Positions 9,267-18,723 are shown, numbered from the stretch's first letter. The stretch is 64,000 nt of DNA from Metabacillus bambusae (GCF_017497975.1 NZ_JAGDEL010000001.1:124001-188000); one strand, 5' to 3'. Notes: a model not told the origin generated them from the letters alone. Made by a program: numbers and translations.

Positions 9267-9338
9267 TTAAGAATCACCTCATCAATTATTTGAACATGAT
9301 ATTATAATAACATCTCTCAGATAAAAATCAATACCTTT

Positions 9339-9353
9339 TTATAATAATTATAA
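9339..9353. promoter_or_regulatory. PerR box upstream of katA
   Basis: TTATAATAATTATAA matches the Per box consensus TTATAATNATTATAA with no mismatch. The spacing to katA (73 bp from the start codon) is right for promoter overlap. Confidence 0.88.
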
Positions 9354-9554
9354 TTTAATATTAAAAATTACTATTTAATAACTCTAAAAATAATTAGCTT
9401 GTGGGTTTGTAGGGTGGGTACTTTTTATATCACTGTTAATATCACGACACTTTTATTACTATGTTATTGATTATGAATCTATTACTATTAAAATTATTTT
9501 TTGTTAGTAAGAACAATCAATGTGGACGAGTATTAACCACGACACTTGCTTTTA

Positions 9555-9739
9555 TTGAACCAACCAACTATTCGAGCTCTTTTCTCACTTGAATTGAACC
9601 ACTTTTTCACTTTATTGAATCCCTCATCTCATTTATTTAACCACTACTCTGATTTTTTGAATCAATTTCCTCGTTTTTTGAATCACCGCACTATTCGTGG
9701 CTCTTTTCTAACTTGTTTTGAACCACTTTTTCGCTATTA
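9555..9739. repeat. Degenerate 21-bp tandem repeats (TTGAAYCAC units)
   Basis: Four consecutive 21-bp units begin at about 9594, 9615, 9636 and 9657, each opening TTGAAYC or TTTAACC and ending in a T-rich stretch. They are flanked by two related blocks of about 45 bp (around 9567-9611 and 9690-9736) sharing ACTATTCG, CTCTTTTCT and TTGAACCACTTTTTC. The run is C/T-rich on the plus strand. It is non-coding and lies between katA and gabD. Confidence 0.75.
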
Positions 9740-9779
9740 ACACTCTACTCACAAATCCTGAATTATTTACATGAATAAC

Positions 9780-9952
9780 GAACAAAAGCTCAGGGCGCCT
9801 TGAACAGCCTCGGGCAAATAAGACGCTCATGAATAAAAGGTATTTTTACCTTCAATTCATGAGTGGCTTATGACCCAAGAGGGGCTAGGCGCTGGAGTTG
9901 GAGCTGGATGCCTAGCACTTAACCACAGTACTAGAATTTTATAATTTCCTAG
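9780..9952. repeat. Intergenic repeat, copy 2 (ACAAAAGCTCAGGG family)
   Basis: Same head (GAACAAAAGCTCAGGG) and tail (TATAATTTCCTA) as the copy at 7536-7702, with GGCGCTGGA in the middle. An internal hairpin pairs CTCATGAAT with ATTCATGAG. It lies just before the gabD terminator. Confidence 0.72.
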
Positions 9953-9959
9953 ATAAGTA

Positions 9960-9991
9960 AAAAAAGCTTAGCTAATTTTTAGCTAAGCTCT
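9960..9991 (-). terminator. Terminator after gabD
   Basis: On the minus strand AGCTTAGCTAA, a 3-nt loop, TTAGCTAAGCT and then a run of T: a classic intrinsic terminator 9 bp past the gabD stop codon. Confidence 0.9.
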
Positions 9992-9999
9992 CATAGATA

Positions 10000-11418
10000 C
10001 TATAATCCTAGGGAAATATATTTTATTTCTAAGTATTCTTCAATGCCATGATGGCCACCCTCGCGACCAATTCCACTTTGCTTGAAGCCCCCAAATGGAG
10101 CTTGAGGTGTTGAAGGAAGGCCATCATTTAAGCCAATTATTCCATATTCAAGGGCTTCTGTTACTTTTATTCCTTTTGTGATATTTTCAGTAAACACATA
10201 TGCTGCCAAACCAAAGATAGAGTTGTTCGCTCGTTTAATCACTTCTTCTTCTGTCTTGAATGTGGTAACAGGTGCGACTGGTCCAAATGTTTCATCTTTC
10301 ATACATAACATATGATCATTTATATTTGAAAGTATTGTAGGTTCTATAAATAACCCTTCTTTTCTTGTACCACCAAGTTCGACTTTAGCCCCATGTGATA
10401 CTGCATCCTCGATGTGCAGAAGTACTTTTTCAACCGCTGCTTGATCAATAAGTGGACCAATATCGCTCCCTTCTTCTAGTCCATTGCCTATTACTAATTC
10501 TTTTACTTTTGGAATTAGTTTTTCAATAAAAGCTTGGTAAATTGATTCGTGTACATAAATGCGATTTGCGCAAATACAAGTTTGCCCTGCATTTCGATAT
10601 TTTGCTGCGATCACACCATCAACTGCTTTATCTAAATCTGCATCCGCTAATACTATGACAGGTGCATGCCCACCTAGCTCTAATGATAGCTTCTTAACTG
10701 TTTGTGCTGATTGCTGCATTAAGAGCTTTCCGACTTCTGTTGATCCGGTAAAAGTTAATTTTCGTACTCTGTCATCTTGGAGCCAGACCTCACCAATTTC
10801 CACAGCATTCCCTGTAACAACATTAATTACACCCTTAGGAATTCCTGCAGTTTCTGCTAACTTTGCTAATTTTAATGCTGTAAGCGGCGTTTGTTCTGCT
10901 GGTTTAATCACAACTGTACATCCAGCTGCTAGTGCAGGAGCTACCTTCCTTGTAATCATTGCAGCAGGAAAATTCCATGGGGTGATAACTGCGACTACAC
11001 CAACTGGTTGCTTTTGCACAAAAAGACGTTTATTTCTTTGAGTAGCTGGGATTGTTTCACCATAAATCCGCTTTGCTTCTTCTGCATACCATGATAAAAA
11101 CCCATTTGCATAGTTAATTTCACCAATTGCTTCTTTCAATGGCTTTCCTTGCTCCATTGTCATTGTTTTCGCTAAATCTATTAATTGTTCATTGATTAAA
11201 TCATGCCATTTGTGTATTAAGTCTGCGCGTTCATAAGCAGAATATGCTGACCAACTAAGATAGGCATTACTTGCCGCAGCAACAGCATGTGCAGCTTCAA
11301 CTTTTCCTCCATTTGGAACAGTCGCAAAACAATCGTTTGTAGCCGGATTCGTAACCTCGATCGTTGGTAAATCTTCCCCACTCCATTGTCCATTAATATA
11401 CATTTGATAATGTTCCAT
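10000..11418 (-). CDS. gabD: Succinate-semialdehyde dehydrogenase
   Basis: NAD(P)-dependent aldehyde dehydrogenase (472 aa), last step of GABA degradation: succinate semialdehyde to succinate. The catalytic set is present: Asn149 in TPWNFP, general base Glu247 in LELGGHAP, nucleophile Cys281 in GQTCICANR; the cofactor loop is FTGSTEVGK. Length and the GQTC(I)CANR motif favour SSADH over other ALDH families, though glutarate semialdehyde is a possible substrate. AAGGAGG lies upstream of the ATG. Monocistronic, with no GABA transaminase in the window. Confidence 0.88.
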   Translation of the reverse strand: MEHYQMYINGQWSGEDLPTIEVTNPATNDCFATVPNGGKVEAAHAVAAASNAYLSWSAYSAYERADLIHKWHDLINEQLIDLAKTMTMEQGKPLKEAIGEINYANGFLSWYAEEAKRIYGETIPATQRNKRLFVQKQPVGVVAVITPWNFPAAMITRKVAPALAAGCTVVIKPAEQTPLTALKLAKLAETAGIPKGVINVVTGNAVEIGEVWLQDDRVRKLTFTGSTEVGKLLMQQSAQTVKKLSLELGGHAPVIVLADADLDKAVDGVIAAKYRNAGQTCICANRIYVHESIYQAFIEKLIPKVKELVIGNGLEEGSDIGPLIDQAAVEKVLLHIEDAVSHGAKVELGGTRKEGLFIEPTILSNINDHMLCMKDETFGPVAPVTTFKTEEEVIKRANNSIFGLAAYVFTENITKGIKVTEALEYGIIGLNDGLPSTPQAPFGGFKQSGIGREGGHHGIEEYLEIKYISLGL

Positions 11419-11691
11419 TATGTTCCTCCTTTAGTTTTAGTCCTTATAAGTGATACTTATTAATCTATTCTGAATTTTATCTGGTCGATCAAAGAAAAAT
11501 AATTCGTAGTTCATAGAAATTTCCTGTATCCATTATTTTCATGGATTACATAGATTTCTCAATGAATGACGTTAATGTAAGCTTAAATCATAATAAAGCA
11601 TTAATACAAGACAAAACTAGTAATATATTAAGAGTTAATGTTACGTACAAAAAAAACAACTTCCTTCAGTTATTAGATTGTTTTTCTAGAC
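11419..11691. other. gabD-metE intergenic stretch
   Basis: Together with the terminator that follows it makes a 360-bp gap. It contains the gabD promoter region and AT-rich sequence. An open frame at 11541-11729 lacks a ribosome binding site and runs into the terminator stem, so I do not call it. No other element is seen. Confidence 0.5.
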
Positions 11692-11726
11692 AAAAAAGCA
11701 CTACATACCAAAACAGTAGTAGTGCC
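11692..11726 (-). terminator. Terminator after metE
   Basis: GCACTAC / GTAGTGC stem about 53 bp downstream of the metE stop codon, followed on the minus strand by TTTTTT. Confidence 0.8.
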
Positions 11727-11778
11727 TAACCTCTTTCTTCTATCTAATTAAGCCTTTATCACATTCTAAAAAATTTAT

Positions 11779-14067
11779 TTAAACAGTCTCAACCGATTGA
11801 AGCTTTTCTCTATAATTGTGTGCAGCTTCAACCATTACCTTTAATGCTGCAATCGTTTCAGCTTCCCCTCTTGTTTTCAAGCCGCAATCCGGGTTAACCC
11901 AAAAAGCACGGTAATCCAACACTTCAAGTGCACGTTTAATATTTTGTGATAATTCGTCAATGGTTGGAACACGTGGGCTATGAATATCATATACACCTAA
12001 ACCAATTCCTTTATTGTAATGATGCTGTTCAAAGGAAGCGATTAATTCACCGTGACTTCTTGATGTCTCAATTGAGATTACATCTGCATCAAGTTCATCG
12101 ATTGCATGAATAATATCATCAAAATTCGAGTAACACATATGCGTATGAATTTGTGTATTATCTTCCACAGATGATGTAGCTAATTTGAATGCGTAAACTG
12201 CTGCGTTTAAGTATTTTTCTGTTTTTTCTTCTTTTAATGGTAATCCTTCACGCAAAGCAGCTTCATCTACTTGAATCATCTTGATTCCACTTGCCTCAAG
12301 GGCTTTAACTTCCGCGCGAATCGCTAAGGCTACATGATTTAACACATCTGTACGGCTAATATCATCACGGACAAATGACCAATTTATGATCGTTACCGGT
12401 CCTGTCAGCATCCCTTTCACTGGTTTTTTGGTTAGAGATTGGGCATAAACAGTTTCCTTAACGGTCATGTTTTCTATGCAATAAACATCACCAAAAATAA
12501 CAGGAGGCTTCACACAACGCGAGCCATACGATTGAACCCAACCAAATTTCGTTATCGCGACACCTTCTAGTTTTTCTCCAAAAAACTCAACCATATCTGT
12601 ACGCTCAAACTCACCATGAACAAGAACATCTAATTCAAGTACTTCTTGAATATCAATCCATTTCTTTATTTCACTTTGAATATATTGCTCATATTTCGCA
12701 GCAGATAGCTCACCTTTTCTCCATTTCAATCGTTGTTTCCGTACTTCCTTTGTTTGAGGGAAGCTTCCTATTGTTGTAGTAGGAAGGATTGGTAATTGAA
12801 ATTGTTCTGCTTGTAATTCCTTACGTATTTTTGAATCAATACGTGATGAAGAGTCATTTTCCCTATTTTTCATCGCGTCATGAACCATTTGAACATTACG
12901 ATGTGCCGAATTTTTCAACGAATGAACTGCTTGATCATATCTTTCTAGTTCAGCAACACCTAATTCATCATTAGCAAACTTTGTTAGGTACACAATTTCT
13001 TCAAGCTTTTCATCAGCAAACGCTAATGCATCTTTTATTTGCGTGTCTAATTTTTGCTCATTTTTTACCGTTACTGGAACATGAAGCAAGCTACAAGATG
13101 GCTGAACAATAAGTCGATTTTCATCAACGAAGCTAGTTAATTCTTTCAATAGAGATGCTTTTTCAGTTAAGCTTGATTTCCAAATATTACGACCGTCAAC
13201 AACTCCTGCAAAAAGTACCTTATCATTTGGAAAACCATATTTCTTTAAATTTTCAACATTCACACCTTCATCATGGACAAAATCAAGACCAATACCTTGT
13301 ACTGGTAATTGAGTAATCTCTTGATAGAATTCAATACTTTCAAAATAGGTTTGAAGGATGAACTTTACATCTGGAACTCCACCTTGAAAAGCTGTATATA
13401 CTTCTTTAAACTCATTGATTAACTCTTCCTCTACATTCTTAACTAAAATTGGTTCATCAATCTGAATCCATTCTGCGCCAGCTTCTTTTAGCTGCTTAAA
13501 CACTTCTATATATAAAGTTATAAGTGAATTTAATAACTCAGCTCTTTTTTGCTCATCATATCCTTTAGATAAGGAAAGTAATGTAATTGGACCAAGGATA
13601 ACCGGTTTACCATGTATTCCTAACTTATTTTTAGCTTCCAAATACAAGTTTAGTATACGATTTTCTTGTAAAGTAGGCTTTGCGTCCTTTAATTCTGGCA
13701 CGATATAATGGTAATTAGTATTAAACCATTTCGTCATCTCTGACGCAATTTTCCCGCTGCTTCCTCTAGCAATCTCGAAATACGTTTTAAGTGAAACCTT
13801 CGTTTCTCCGGTTTTAAAGCGCTCAGGAATAAGTCCAAACATTGCAGCAGTATCTAATACTTGATCATAATAGCTAAAATCACCAATAGGAATTAGATCA
13901 ATTCCTTTTTCTTTCTGTTTTCTAAGATGTGATAAGCGAATTTGTTCCATTTCGCTATAAAACTGTTCCTCATTTATTTCGTTTGACCAAAATAATTCTA
14001 AAACCTTTTTCCACTCACGATTCTCACCAATTCTTGGATAACCGATATTTGAACTTTTTATACTCAT
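11779..14067 (-). CDS. metE: Cobalamin-independent methionine synthase
   Basis: Zinc enzyme (762 aa) that methylates homocysteine with 5-methyltetrahydropteroyl-triglutamate to make methionine. The N-terminal domain starts [17 protein letters not shown]; the catalytic C-terminal domain has [24 protein letters not shown], and the zinc ligands in HTHMCYSNF and [12 protein letters not shown]. Full family length. GAAGGAG lies 8 nt before ATG. Upstream is a cobalamin riboswitch followed by a terminator, so the gene should be off when B12 is plentiful, implying a B12-dependent MetH elsewhere in the genome. Confidence 0.96.
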   Translation of the reverse strand: MSIKSSNIGYPRIGENREWKKVLELFWSNEINEEQFYSEMEQIRLSHLRKQKEKGIDLIPIGDFSYYDQVLDTAAMFGLIPERFKTGETKVSLKTYFEIARGSSGKIASEMTKWFNTNYHYIVPELKDAKPTLQENRILNLYLEAKNKLGIHGKPVILGPITLLSLSKGYDEQKRAELLNSLITLYIEVFKQLKEAGAEWIQIDEPILVKNVEEELINEFKEVYTAFQGGVPDVKFILQTYFESIEFYQEITQLPVQGIGLDFVHDEGVNVENLKKYGFPNDKVLFAGVVDGRNIWKSSLTEKASLLKELTSFVDENRLIVQPSCSLLHVPVTVKNEQKLDTQIKDALAFADEKLEEIVYLTKFANDELGVAELERYDQAVHSLKNSAHRNVQMVHDAMKNRENDSSSRIDSKIRKELQAEQFQLPILPTTTIGSFPQTKEVRKQRLKWRKGELSAAKYEQYIQSEIKKWIDIQEVLELDVLVHGEFERTDMVEFFGEKLEGVAITKFGWVQSYGSRCVKPPVIFGDVYCIENMTVKETVYAQSLTKKPVKGMLTGPVTIINWSFVRDDISRTDVLNHVALAIRAEVKALEASGIKMIQVDEAALREGLPLKEEKTEKYLNAAVYAFKLATSSVEDNTQIHTHMCYSNFDDIIHAIDELDADVISIETSRSHGELIASFEQHHYNKGIGLGVYDIHSPRVPTIDELSQNIKRALEVLDYRAFWVNPDCGLKTRGEAETIAALKVMVEAAHNYREKLQSVETV

Positions 14068-14103
14068 TTTATTAACTCCTTCTATGTAGATTATTTTTCC
14101 AAT

Positions 14104-14137
14104 AAAAAAGCCTCTCTAATGGATTAATAGAGAGACG
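14104..14137 (-). terminator. Riboswitch expression-platform terminator upstream of metE
   Basis: CTCTCTA / TAGAGAG stem with CTTTTTTATT on the minus strand, lying in the metE leader 37 bp before the start codon, downstream of the cobalamin aptamer. This would be the ligand-controlled attenuator. Confidence 0.8.
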
Positions 14138-14225
14138 ATTGATAGACATAGTTAACTAGAGTTGAAATGAATAAACAGGTTCAACATATGACCACCACTC
14201 CTCCCTATTTCGCGTAGGTAATAAG

Positions 14226-14402
14226 TGCACACAATAGGCAGGTCTCCTGACTTAGGTTCCTCACTTCATATCCCTTCCCATTTCAAACTTGAAACAGTGG
14301 ATTGTGATATGTAGCTCCCCATAACAGTGGCGCGACCGTGTCGGATTTACACCGAACTTCCCTTTTAAGTTAAAAGTCTTTATTTTCTTTTAACACCCAT
14401 TG
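14226..14402 (-). promoter_or_regulatory. Cobalamin (adenosylcobalamin) riboswitch in the metE leader
   Basis: On the minus strand the leader holds, in order, the conserved cobalamin aptamer pieces: TTAAAAGGGAAG, CGGTGTAAATCCGACACGG, CGCCACTG (the B12 box), GGGGAGC, and the closing AAGTCAGGAGACCTGCC. A terminator follows before metE. Binding of B12 should promote termination and switch off metE. Confidence 0.93.
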
Positions 14403-14755
14403 ACTGAACATTATTAAATTTTAAAATATATTTAAAACATGTGACTTAGATTATATCATTTTTTGTTTTTTAGCAAGTTTTTTTACTAATTAATCGTTTA
14501 TTATTATGACTAAATTGTATATTCATTAATTGTTGTTTACATAACATTATTATGTAATTATATAGATATCCTTCACAATTCATACTAAACAGAATCTCAC
14601 TACAAATTTCTTTTTAAAATTGAATAACATGTAGCATCTTGTTGGTTTCTGCGCTTTCCCGAGAAATAACGAAGAAGATAAGGCCCTTACAATTAGGCAT
14701 GAGCCGTGACACTCCGCTAAAACCCACATAAACTTATAAGGATTTCATCCATATA
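14403..14755. other. AT-rich intergenic stretch upstream of the metE leader
   Basis: About 350 bp between the riboswitch and the coiled-coil gene. It holds the metE promoter (minus strand) and presumably the promoter of the plus-strand gene. Around 14640-14720 the sequence is less AT-rich and could be an old repeat remnant, but I found no partner copy. Confidence 0.4.
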
Positions 14756-14775
14756 AAAAAAGGAGCGATTCCTTC

Positions 14776-15183
14776 ATGAACCCTTACGGATACGGTTATT
14801 ACCATGAGTTTGTCCCACATCAACCTAATTTGTATAATCCATATGATTATCATCCATTCGTTCAACATCAGGAACAATTTGAGGATACAAGACAACCAAC
14901 TCTTGAAAGAAGAGTAAATGCACTTGAACGACAAACAGAACGACAAACAAGGGAATTATCAAGACTTAACAATGAATTAAAAAGACAAAACGAAGAGCAC
15001 AAACGATTAAACCAAGAATTCAATCGATTAAATCGCGAATTCAACCGAGTAAACCAGCAAGTAACACAAGTAAATGAAAGAGTTGAACAACATACTCGCC
15101 GATTAAACCGTTTAAACCAACGTCTACGTGCAGTAGAAAATAAATTTGATTTTCCATTTACACCAGGTGAAGGCGGTTTTTAA
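14776..15183 (+). CDS. Coiled-coil protein with Arg-Leu-Asn heptad repeats
   Basis: Unrecognised 135-aa hydrophilic protein. Residues 1-35 are Tyr/His/Pro/Gln-rich (MNPYGYGYYHEFVPHQP), like many spore coat and surface proteins of bacilli. Residues 43-120 are one continuous heptad repeat, with units such as RLNQEFN, RLNREFN, RVNQQVT and QVNERVE, predicting a long coiled coil with Leu/Val at a/d positions. No signal peptide or TM. AAAAAAGGAG lies upstream of ATG. It has its own terminator. A structural, perhaps spore-related, role is a guess from composition only. Confidence 0.8.
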   Translation: MNPYGYGYYHEFVPHQPNLYNPYDYHPFVQHQEQFEDTRQPTLERRVNALERQTERQTRELSRLNNELKRQNEEHKRLNQEFNRLNREFNRVNQQVTQVNERVEQHTRRLNRLNQRLRAVENKFDFPFTPGEGGF

Positions 15184-15202
15184 TTAATTCGTTCTAATGA
15201 AC

Positions 15203-15253
15203 AAAAACAAGGGTGATAAAATGAAGAACATTCCTACTATCATCCTTGTTTTT
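15203..15253. terminator. Bidirectional terminator between convergent genes
   Basis: AAAAACAAGGGTGATA pairs with TATCATCCTTGTTTTT across a loop of about 19 nt; T/A-runs on both sides let it serve the coiled-coil gene and the PAP2 gene. Confidence 0.75.
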
Positions 15254-15258
15254 GACAT

Positions 15259-15759
15259 TCATTTTCTTATCAGGGGAAGCATGTTAACAACTATACTTAC
15301 TATACTACCAATAAAAGCACTTCTAACAACATCGAACGGATAATGAGCCCCTGTCCATATTCGTGAAAAACCAATTAGTACTGATAACCCCAACATAATA
15401 AAACCAAAGATTTTGTTGGAAATAAAGATCATCGTTGAAACAGCAAAGGCCAGCAGTGTGTGTTTACTTGTAAAAGTTGAATCCAGTTTTGATGGTATTA
15501 AAAGATTTGCTTTACGGGTCATAAACGGTCTTGGTCTAAACTTATATTGCTTTATTAGGACATTAATACATAGGTTAATCATGAGCGAAATCAATGAGTG
15601 ATAAAATACTTTCCTTTTTTGACCTTTTCGTAGCCACATTAAAAATAAAACAAATGCGAAAATGTAGCGAATCTTATTAGATGCAAAGACCATGATATTA
15701 TCTAAGAAAGTATTTTTACCTGCAAAGTCATTTATCCATTTAAATAGCCTTTGATCCAT
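15259..15759 (-). CDS. PAP2-family membrane phosphatase
   Basis: Membrane phosphatase (166 aa), size and layout like BcrC-type undecaprenyl-pyrophosphate phosphatases, with about five hydrophobic segments. PAP2 motifs: KQYKFRPRP (C1), a C2 region reading STFTSKHT where most relatives have a PSGH or PSDH core, and SRIWTGAHYPFDV (C3, with the Arg and His expected for catalysis). The C2 His is kept although the neighbouring residues differ. ATG 15759 follows TAGGAGGTATTTTT; the longer frame has no support. Role in lipid-carrier recycling is likely but not certain. Confidence 0.85.
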   Translation of the reverse strand: MDQRLFKWINDFAGKNTFLDNIMVFASNKIRYIFAFVLFLMWLRKGQKRKVFYHSLISLMINLCINVLIKQYKFRPRPFMTRKANLLIPSKLDSTFTSKHTLLAFAVSTMIFISNKIFGFIMLGLSVLIGFSRIWTGAHYPFDVVRSAFIGSIVSIVVNMLPLIRK

Positions 15760-15899
15760 AAAAATACCTCCTAATTTTTTTGTCGACATTATTATTCTCT
15801 AATCATCAGGGAGTATGTAAAAAATGAAAATTAGATAGAAAATAAAAATATTTCTATTGCACATAATATTGATGATAACGCTGGAGAGGAGGTACAATA

Positions 15900-16025
15900 A
15901 TGACAAACCGCAATGATAACCGCGAGCGAAAAAACAAATACCCTAATAACAAAAAGCAGGATACAGAATTCTCAAAGGATATAAATATTAGAAGCGAAAA
16001 AACGAAGCAGGATTTACAAAAGTAA
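15900..16025 (+). CDS. Small hydrophilic protein (41 aa)
   Basis: Short open frame MTNRNDNRERKNKYPNNKK..., ending SEKTKQDLQK, entirely polar and basic. It is preceded by an excellent ribosome binding site (GGAGAGGAGG, 6 nt before ATG) and followed by a terminator, so it is probably real. The composition recalls small spore-associated proteins of bacilli, and the short EFSKDI piece faintly resembles YfhD, but I cannot assign a family. Confidence 0.65.
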   Translation: MTNRNDNRERKNKYPNNKKQDTEFSKDINIRSEKTKQDLQK

Positions 16026-16027
16026 AA

Positions 16028-16071
16028 AAGAGAGAAGATTTCAACTTTAGACTGTTGATGTCTTCTCTCTT
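16028..16071. terminator. Bidirectional terminator (small protein / helicase)
   Basis: AGAGAGAAGA pairs with TCTTCTCTCT, with an inner TCAAC/GTTGA extension, between the convergent small gene and the DEAD-box helicase gene. Confidence 0.8.
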
Positions 16072-16088
16072 CTCATTTATCAAAAAAT

Positions 16089-17393
16089 TCATCGGGTTCT
16101 TTTAGAGCGAGAAGAAGTAGTTGTTTTACTCTTTCTCCTACTATCATTTGTTCTATTTCTAGAAGGAGCTTCAGATGCTCTCCCTGCTTTTTCTTTACTA
16201 ATTGGACGGCGTGCCTTTTTTATTTGTGAGCTTCTTTCCTGCTCATAATCATCACGATCAGGAATACTTATCCCTTTTATCACTTGCTTTTCTAATGTTT
16301 GACCAATCCCTTTTTCTATCATTCGTAAGAAATCAAGGTCCTTGGGAGCAACTAATGTAAAGGCTACACCATCTCCACCTGCTCGTCCTGTACGGCCAAT
16401 GCGATGAACATAACTTTCAACATCATGTGGAATATCATAATTAAACACATGTGTTACACCTTCTACATCTAATCCCCTTGCAGCGACATCTGTAGCAACT
16501 AAAAATTGAATTTTCGCTTCACGAAATCGCTTCATCGCTTTTTCACGCTTTGCTTGAGTTAAATCACCGTGAAGTTCGTCAGAATCATAGTCATTGGCGA
16601 TAAGAGCTTCTTGAAGCTTTTTCGCACGAATCTTCGTTCGACAAAAGATAATTCCCAAAAAAGGACGATGTTCTTGTAATAAATGTAACAATGTCTCCTG
16701 CTTTCGTCGATCCGTTGTTTCAATAACAATTTGTCTGATCTCATCAACTGTGATTCTTTTCGCTTTTACTTGAATGTTTTCTGGTTCAAGCATGTATTTC
16801 TTAGCGAGAGACCGAATTTCACTTGGCATTGTAGCAGAAAAAAGCATCGTTTGACGTGTTGAAAGGGTCTCATAGATAATGTCATCTACCTCTGGAAGAA
16901 AGCCCATATGTAACATTTGATCAGCTTCATCTAATACAAGCATCTCAACAGTTGATAAATCAATTGTTTTACGTCGAATATGATCCAATAACCGACCTGG
17001 AGTTGCCACAACAATATGCTGAGCACCTTTTAACTTTTTCAACTGGTGCTCAACGTCCTGCCCTCCGTATACAGCTAGTACATTGATATCTTCTAGGTTC
17101 TCAATCATTTTTTTAATTTCTTTTGAAATTTGCTGTGCTAGTTCACGTGTTGGTGTCAATATCAAAGCCTGAATATCTGACTTACTACTATCAATCTTTT
17201 CTAAAATTGGAAGAACAAAAGCTAATGTTTTACCAGTTCCAGTTTGTGCTTGGGCAATAACATCCTTTCCCGCTAATATAGAAGGAATTGTTTTTTCCTG
17301 GATAGGTGTAGGTGTAACAAGTCCTAATGACTTTAACGTATGATTAATTTCTTTTCGAATTCCTAGTTGTAAAAAATCAGGCAATGTAATCAC
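16089..17393 (-). CDS. DEAD-box ATP-dependent RNA helicase
   Basis: RNA helicase (434 aa) acting in ribosome assembly, mRNA turnover or cold adaptation. Motifs in order: Q motif ([14 protein letters not shown]), I AQTGTGKT, Ia PTRELAQQI, Ib [58 protein letters not shown] short Arg/Lys/Ser-rich tail follows. It resembles CshA/RhlE types but is shorter than CshA. The annotated start is GTG; a TTG four codons later (TTGCCTGAT) is an alternative because neither has a strong ribosome binding site. Confidence 0.9.
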   Translation of the reverse strand: MITLPDFLQLGIRKEINHTLKSLGLVTPTPIQEKTIPSILAGKDVIAQAQTGTGKTLAFVLPILEKIDSSKSDIQALILTPTRELAQQISKEIKKMIENLEDINVLAVYGGQDVEHQLKKLKGAQHIVVATPGRLLDHIRRKTIDLSTVEMLVLDEADQMLHMGFLPEVDDIIYETLSTRQTMLFSATMPSEIRSLAKKYMLEPENIQVKAKRITVDEIRQIVIETTDRRKQETLLHLLQEHRPFLGIIFCRTKIRAKKLQEALIANDYDSDELHGDLTQAKREKAMKRFREAKIQFLVATDVAARGLDVEGVTHVFNYDIPHDVESYVHRIGRTGRAGGDGVAFTLVAPKDLDFLRMIEKGIGQTLEKQVIKGISIPDRDDYEQERSSQIKKARRPISKEKAGRASEAPSRNRTNDSRRKSKTTTSSRSKRTR

Positions 17394-17457
17394 GTCTCTT
17401 TTCTTAAATTAATGCTTTATTGTTGTTTATGTACTGTTGATAAGCTCTTTGACATCT

Positions 17458-17507
17458 ATCTCCAGTTCATACGTCGCTTAACGGGCGCCCTGAGCTTTTG
17501 TTTGTAT
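17458..17507. repeat. Intergenic repeat, short copy 3 (inverted)
   Basis: On the minus strand ACAAACAAAAGCTCAGGGCG followed by CCCGTTAAGCGACG and ACTGGAG: the head and a GCGAC/CTGGAG element of the family seen at 7536 and 9780, but without the TATAATTTCCTA tail. It lies upstream of the helicase gene. Confidence 0.65.
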
Positions 17508-17801
17508 AAAGGCTTATATACTATAGCATATTGAATAGTATTTTACAGAGAGAATTTAATTATAACCTATTTTATTTCCTAAACTATACCATCTCCAAAT
17601 ACATTTTAAACAAACGTTTAATTAAACAACTAAAAAAGATAAAACAAATCCTCGCAAACATTGATATAGGCTAATAAAGAAAATAAGTAAATGAGCTTTC
17701 TTCGTTTCAAATTTCGCAAGCTATGTTTGATCAACTTTTAAACGATATAAAGTAAAATATGGTATTATTAAATAGTTGACTAAAATTTGGGAGCGATAGC
17801 A

Positions 17802-18641
17802 TTGAAAGAAGAATTAAATTACATTGGACAAAAAATTATAAACAACAGGAAAATTTTAGCTAACAGTGTCGCTGAGTTACAGAAAAATTTATATGATTCA
17901 AGCCAAAATTATCTCATCAGGTACCAAGATACTGATAATAATCGCGCATCACACCTGATTGAACTTTTAGGAAAATCGTTAATAGATAAGCAACAATTAT
18001 CTAATGAAATAGTTGCTTGGGCAAAAACAGAGGCTGGTTATCTCGTAGATACTATTTCGTTAACGAAAGCGCTAAGGTCTTTGGCTTTTTATCGAACGGT
18101 TATATGGGATGTTTTCACCGAGGAGTTAGAACAACAACAGTTTGCCGCACTAACAATGTTAGATGTTAGTAAAATTATTGATCCATTATTAGATGAAATA
18201 AGTGCAGTATTTGGGGAAGTATTCCAAGACCACAGTAATAAATTAATGAAAATAGCTTATACAGCATTAGAAGAGCTTTCGGTACCTGTTGTTCCTATTA
18301 ACAAAAATGTCGCTGTTGTTCCACTTATTGGTGAAATTGATACACATAGATCTCAACTAATATTAGAAGTGACAATGGAAGAATCTTCAAAACTCAAACT
18401 CGAATATCTAATTTTAGATGTCACAGGAGTGCCGGTAATCGATACAATGGTTGCAGACAATTTATTTAAAGTGATTTACGCTTTGAAACTTTTAGGTGTG
18501 GAAACAATTATTACAGGTATAAGACCTGAAATTGCGCAAACCATCGTTTCAATTGGTGTTAATTTTAAAGGAGTTACAACTTTTGCAGATTTACCTACCG
18601 CTTTATCTAGTATTGATCTAAAAGTAGTACATCAAAACTAG
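17802..18641 (+). CDS. RsbR-type stressosome protein (globin-like N domain plus STAS)
   Basis: RsbR paralogue (279 aa), a cytosolic stressosome component that modulates RsbT release and so the sigma-B response. Residues 1-150 are helical and correspond to the non-haem globin-like sensor half. Residues 160-275 are a STAS domain: VPVVPINKNVAVVPLIGEIDTHRS, then LEYLILDVTGVPVIDTMVADN with the threonine-containing loop phosphorylated by RsbT in RsbR. Start TTG 17802 is chosen because GGGAG lies 8 nt upstream; a TTG five codons earlier overlaps that site. No rsbS/rsbT neighbours, as usual for scattered RsbR paralogues. Confidence 0.88.
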   Translation: MKEELNYIGQKIINNRKILANSVAELQKNLYDSSQNYLIRYQDTDNNRASHLIELLGKSLIDKQQLSNEIVAWAKTEAGYLVDTISLTKALRSLAFYRTVIWDVFTEELEQQQFAALTMLDVSKIIDPLLDEISAVFGEVFQDHSNKLMKIAYTALEELSVPVVPINKNVAVVPLIGEIDTHRSQLILEVTMEESSKLKLEYLILDVTGVPVIDTMVADNLFKVIYALKLLGVETIITGIRPEIAQTIVSIGVNFKGVTTFADLPTALSSIDLKVVHQN

Positions 18642-18675
18642 GTTTTTAAAAAATTAACTTCACATACTTTTATAG

Positions 18676-18710
18676 GAAAGCTGAGATCTAGAACAGATTC
18701 TCAGCTTTTA
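18676..18710 (+). terminator. Terminator after the rsbR paralogue
   Basis: AAAGCTGAGA / TCTCAGCTTT stem, T-rich 3' end, 35 bp after the stop codon and just before the end of the convergent acyl-CoA ligase gene. Confidence 0.85.
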
Positions 18711-18723
18711 TTTACTAAAAAAC

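Noticed and set aside
9555-9739. Possible CRISPR array
   Set aside because: Repeats are degenerate and contiguous, without constant repeats separated by unique spacers, and there are no cas genes.
11541-11729. Small plus-strand frame of 62 codons before metE
   Set aside because: No ribosome binding site; it ends inside the metE terminator stem.
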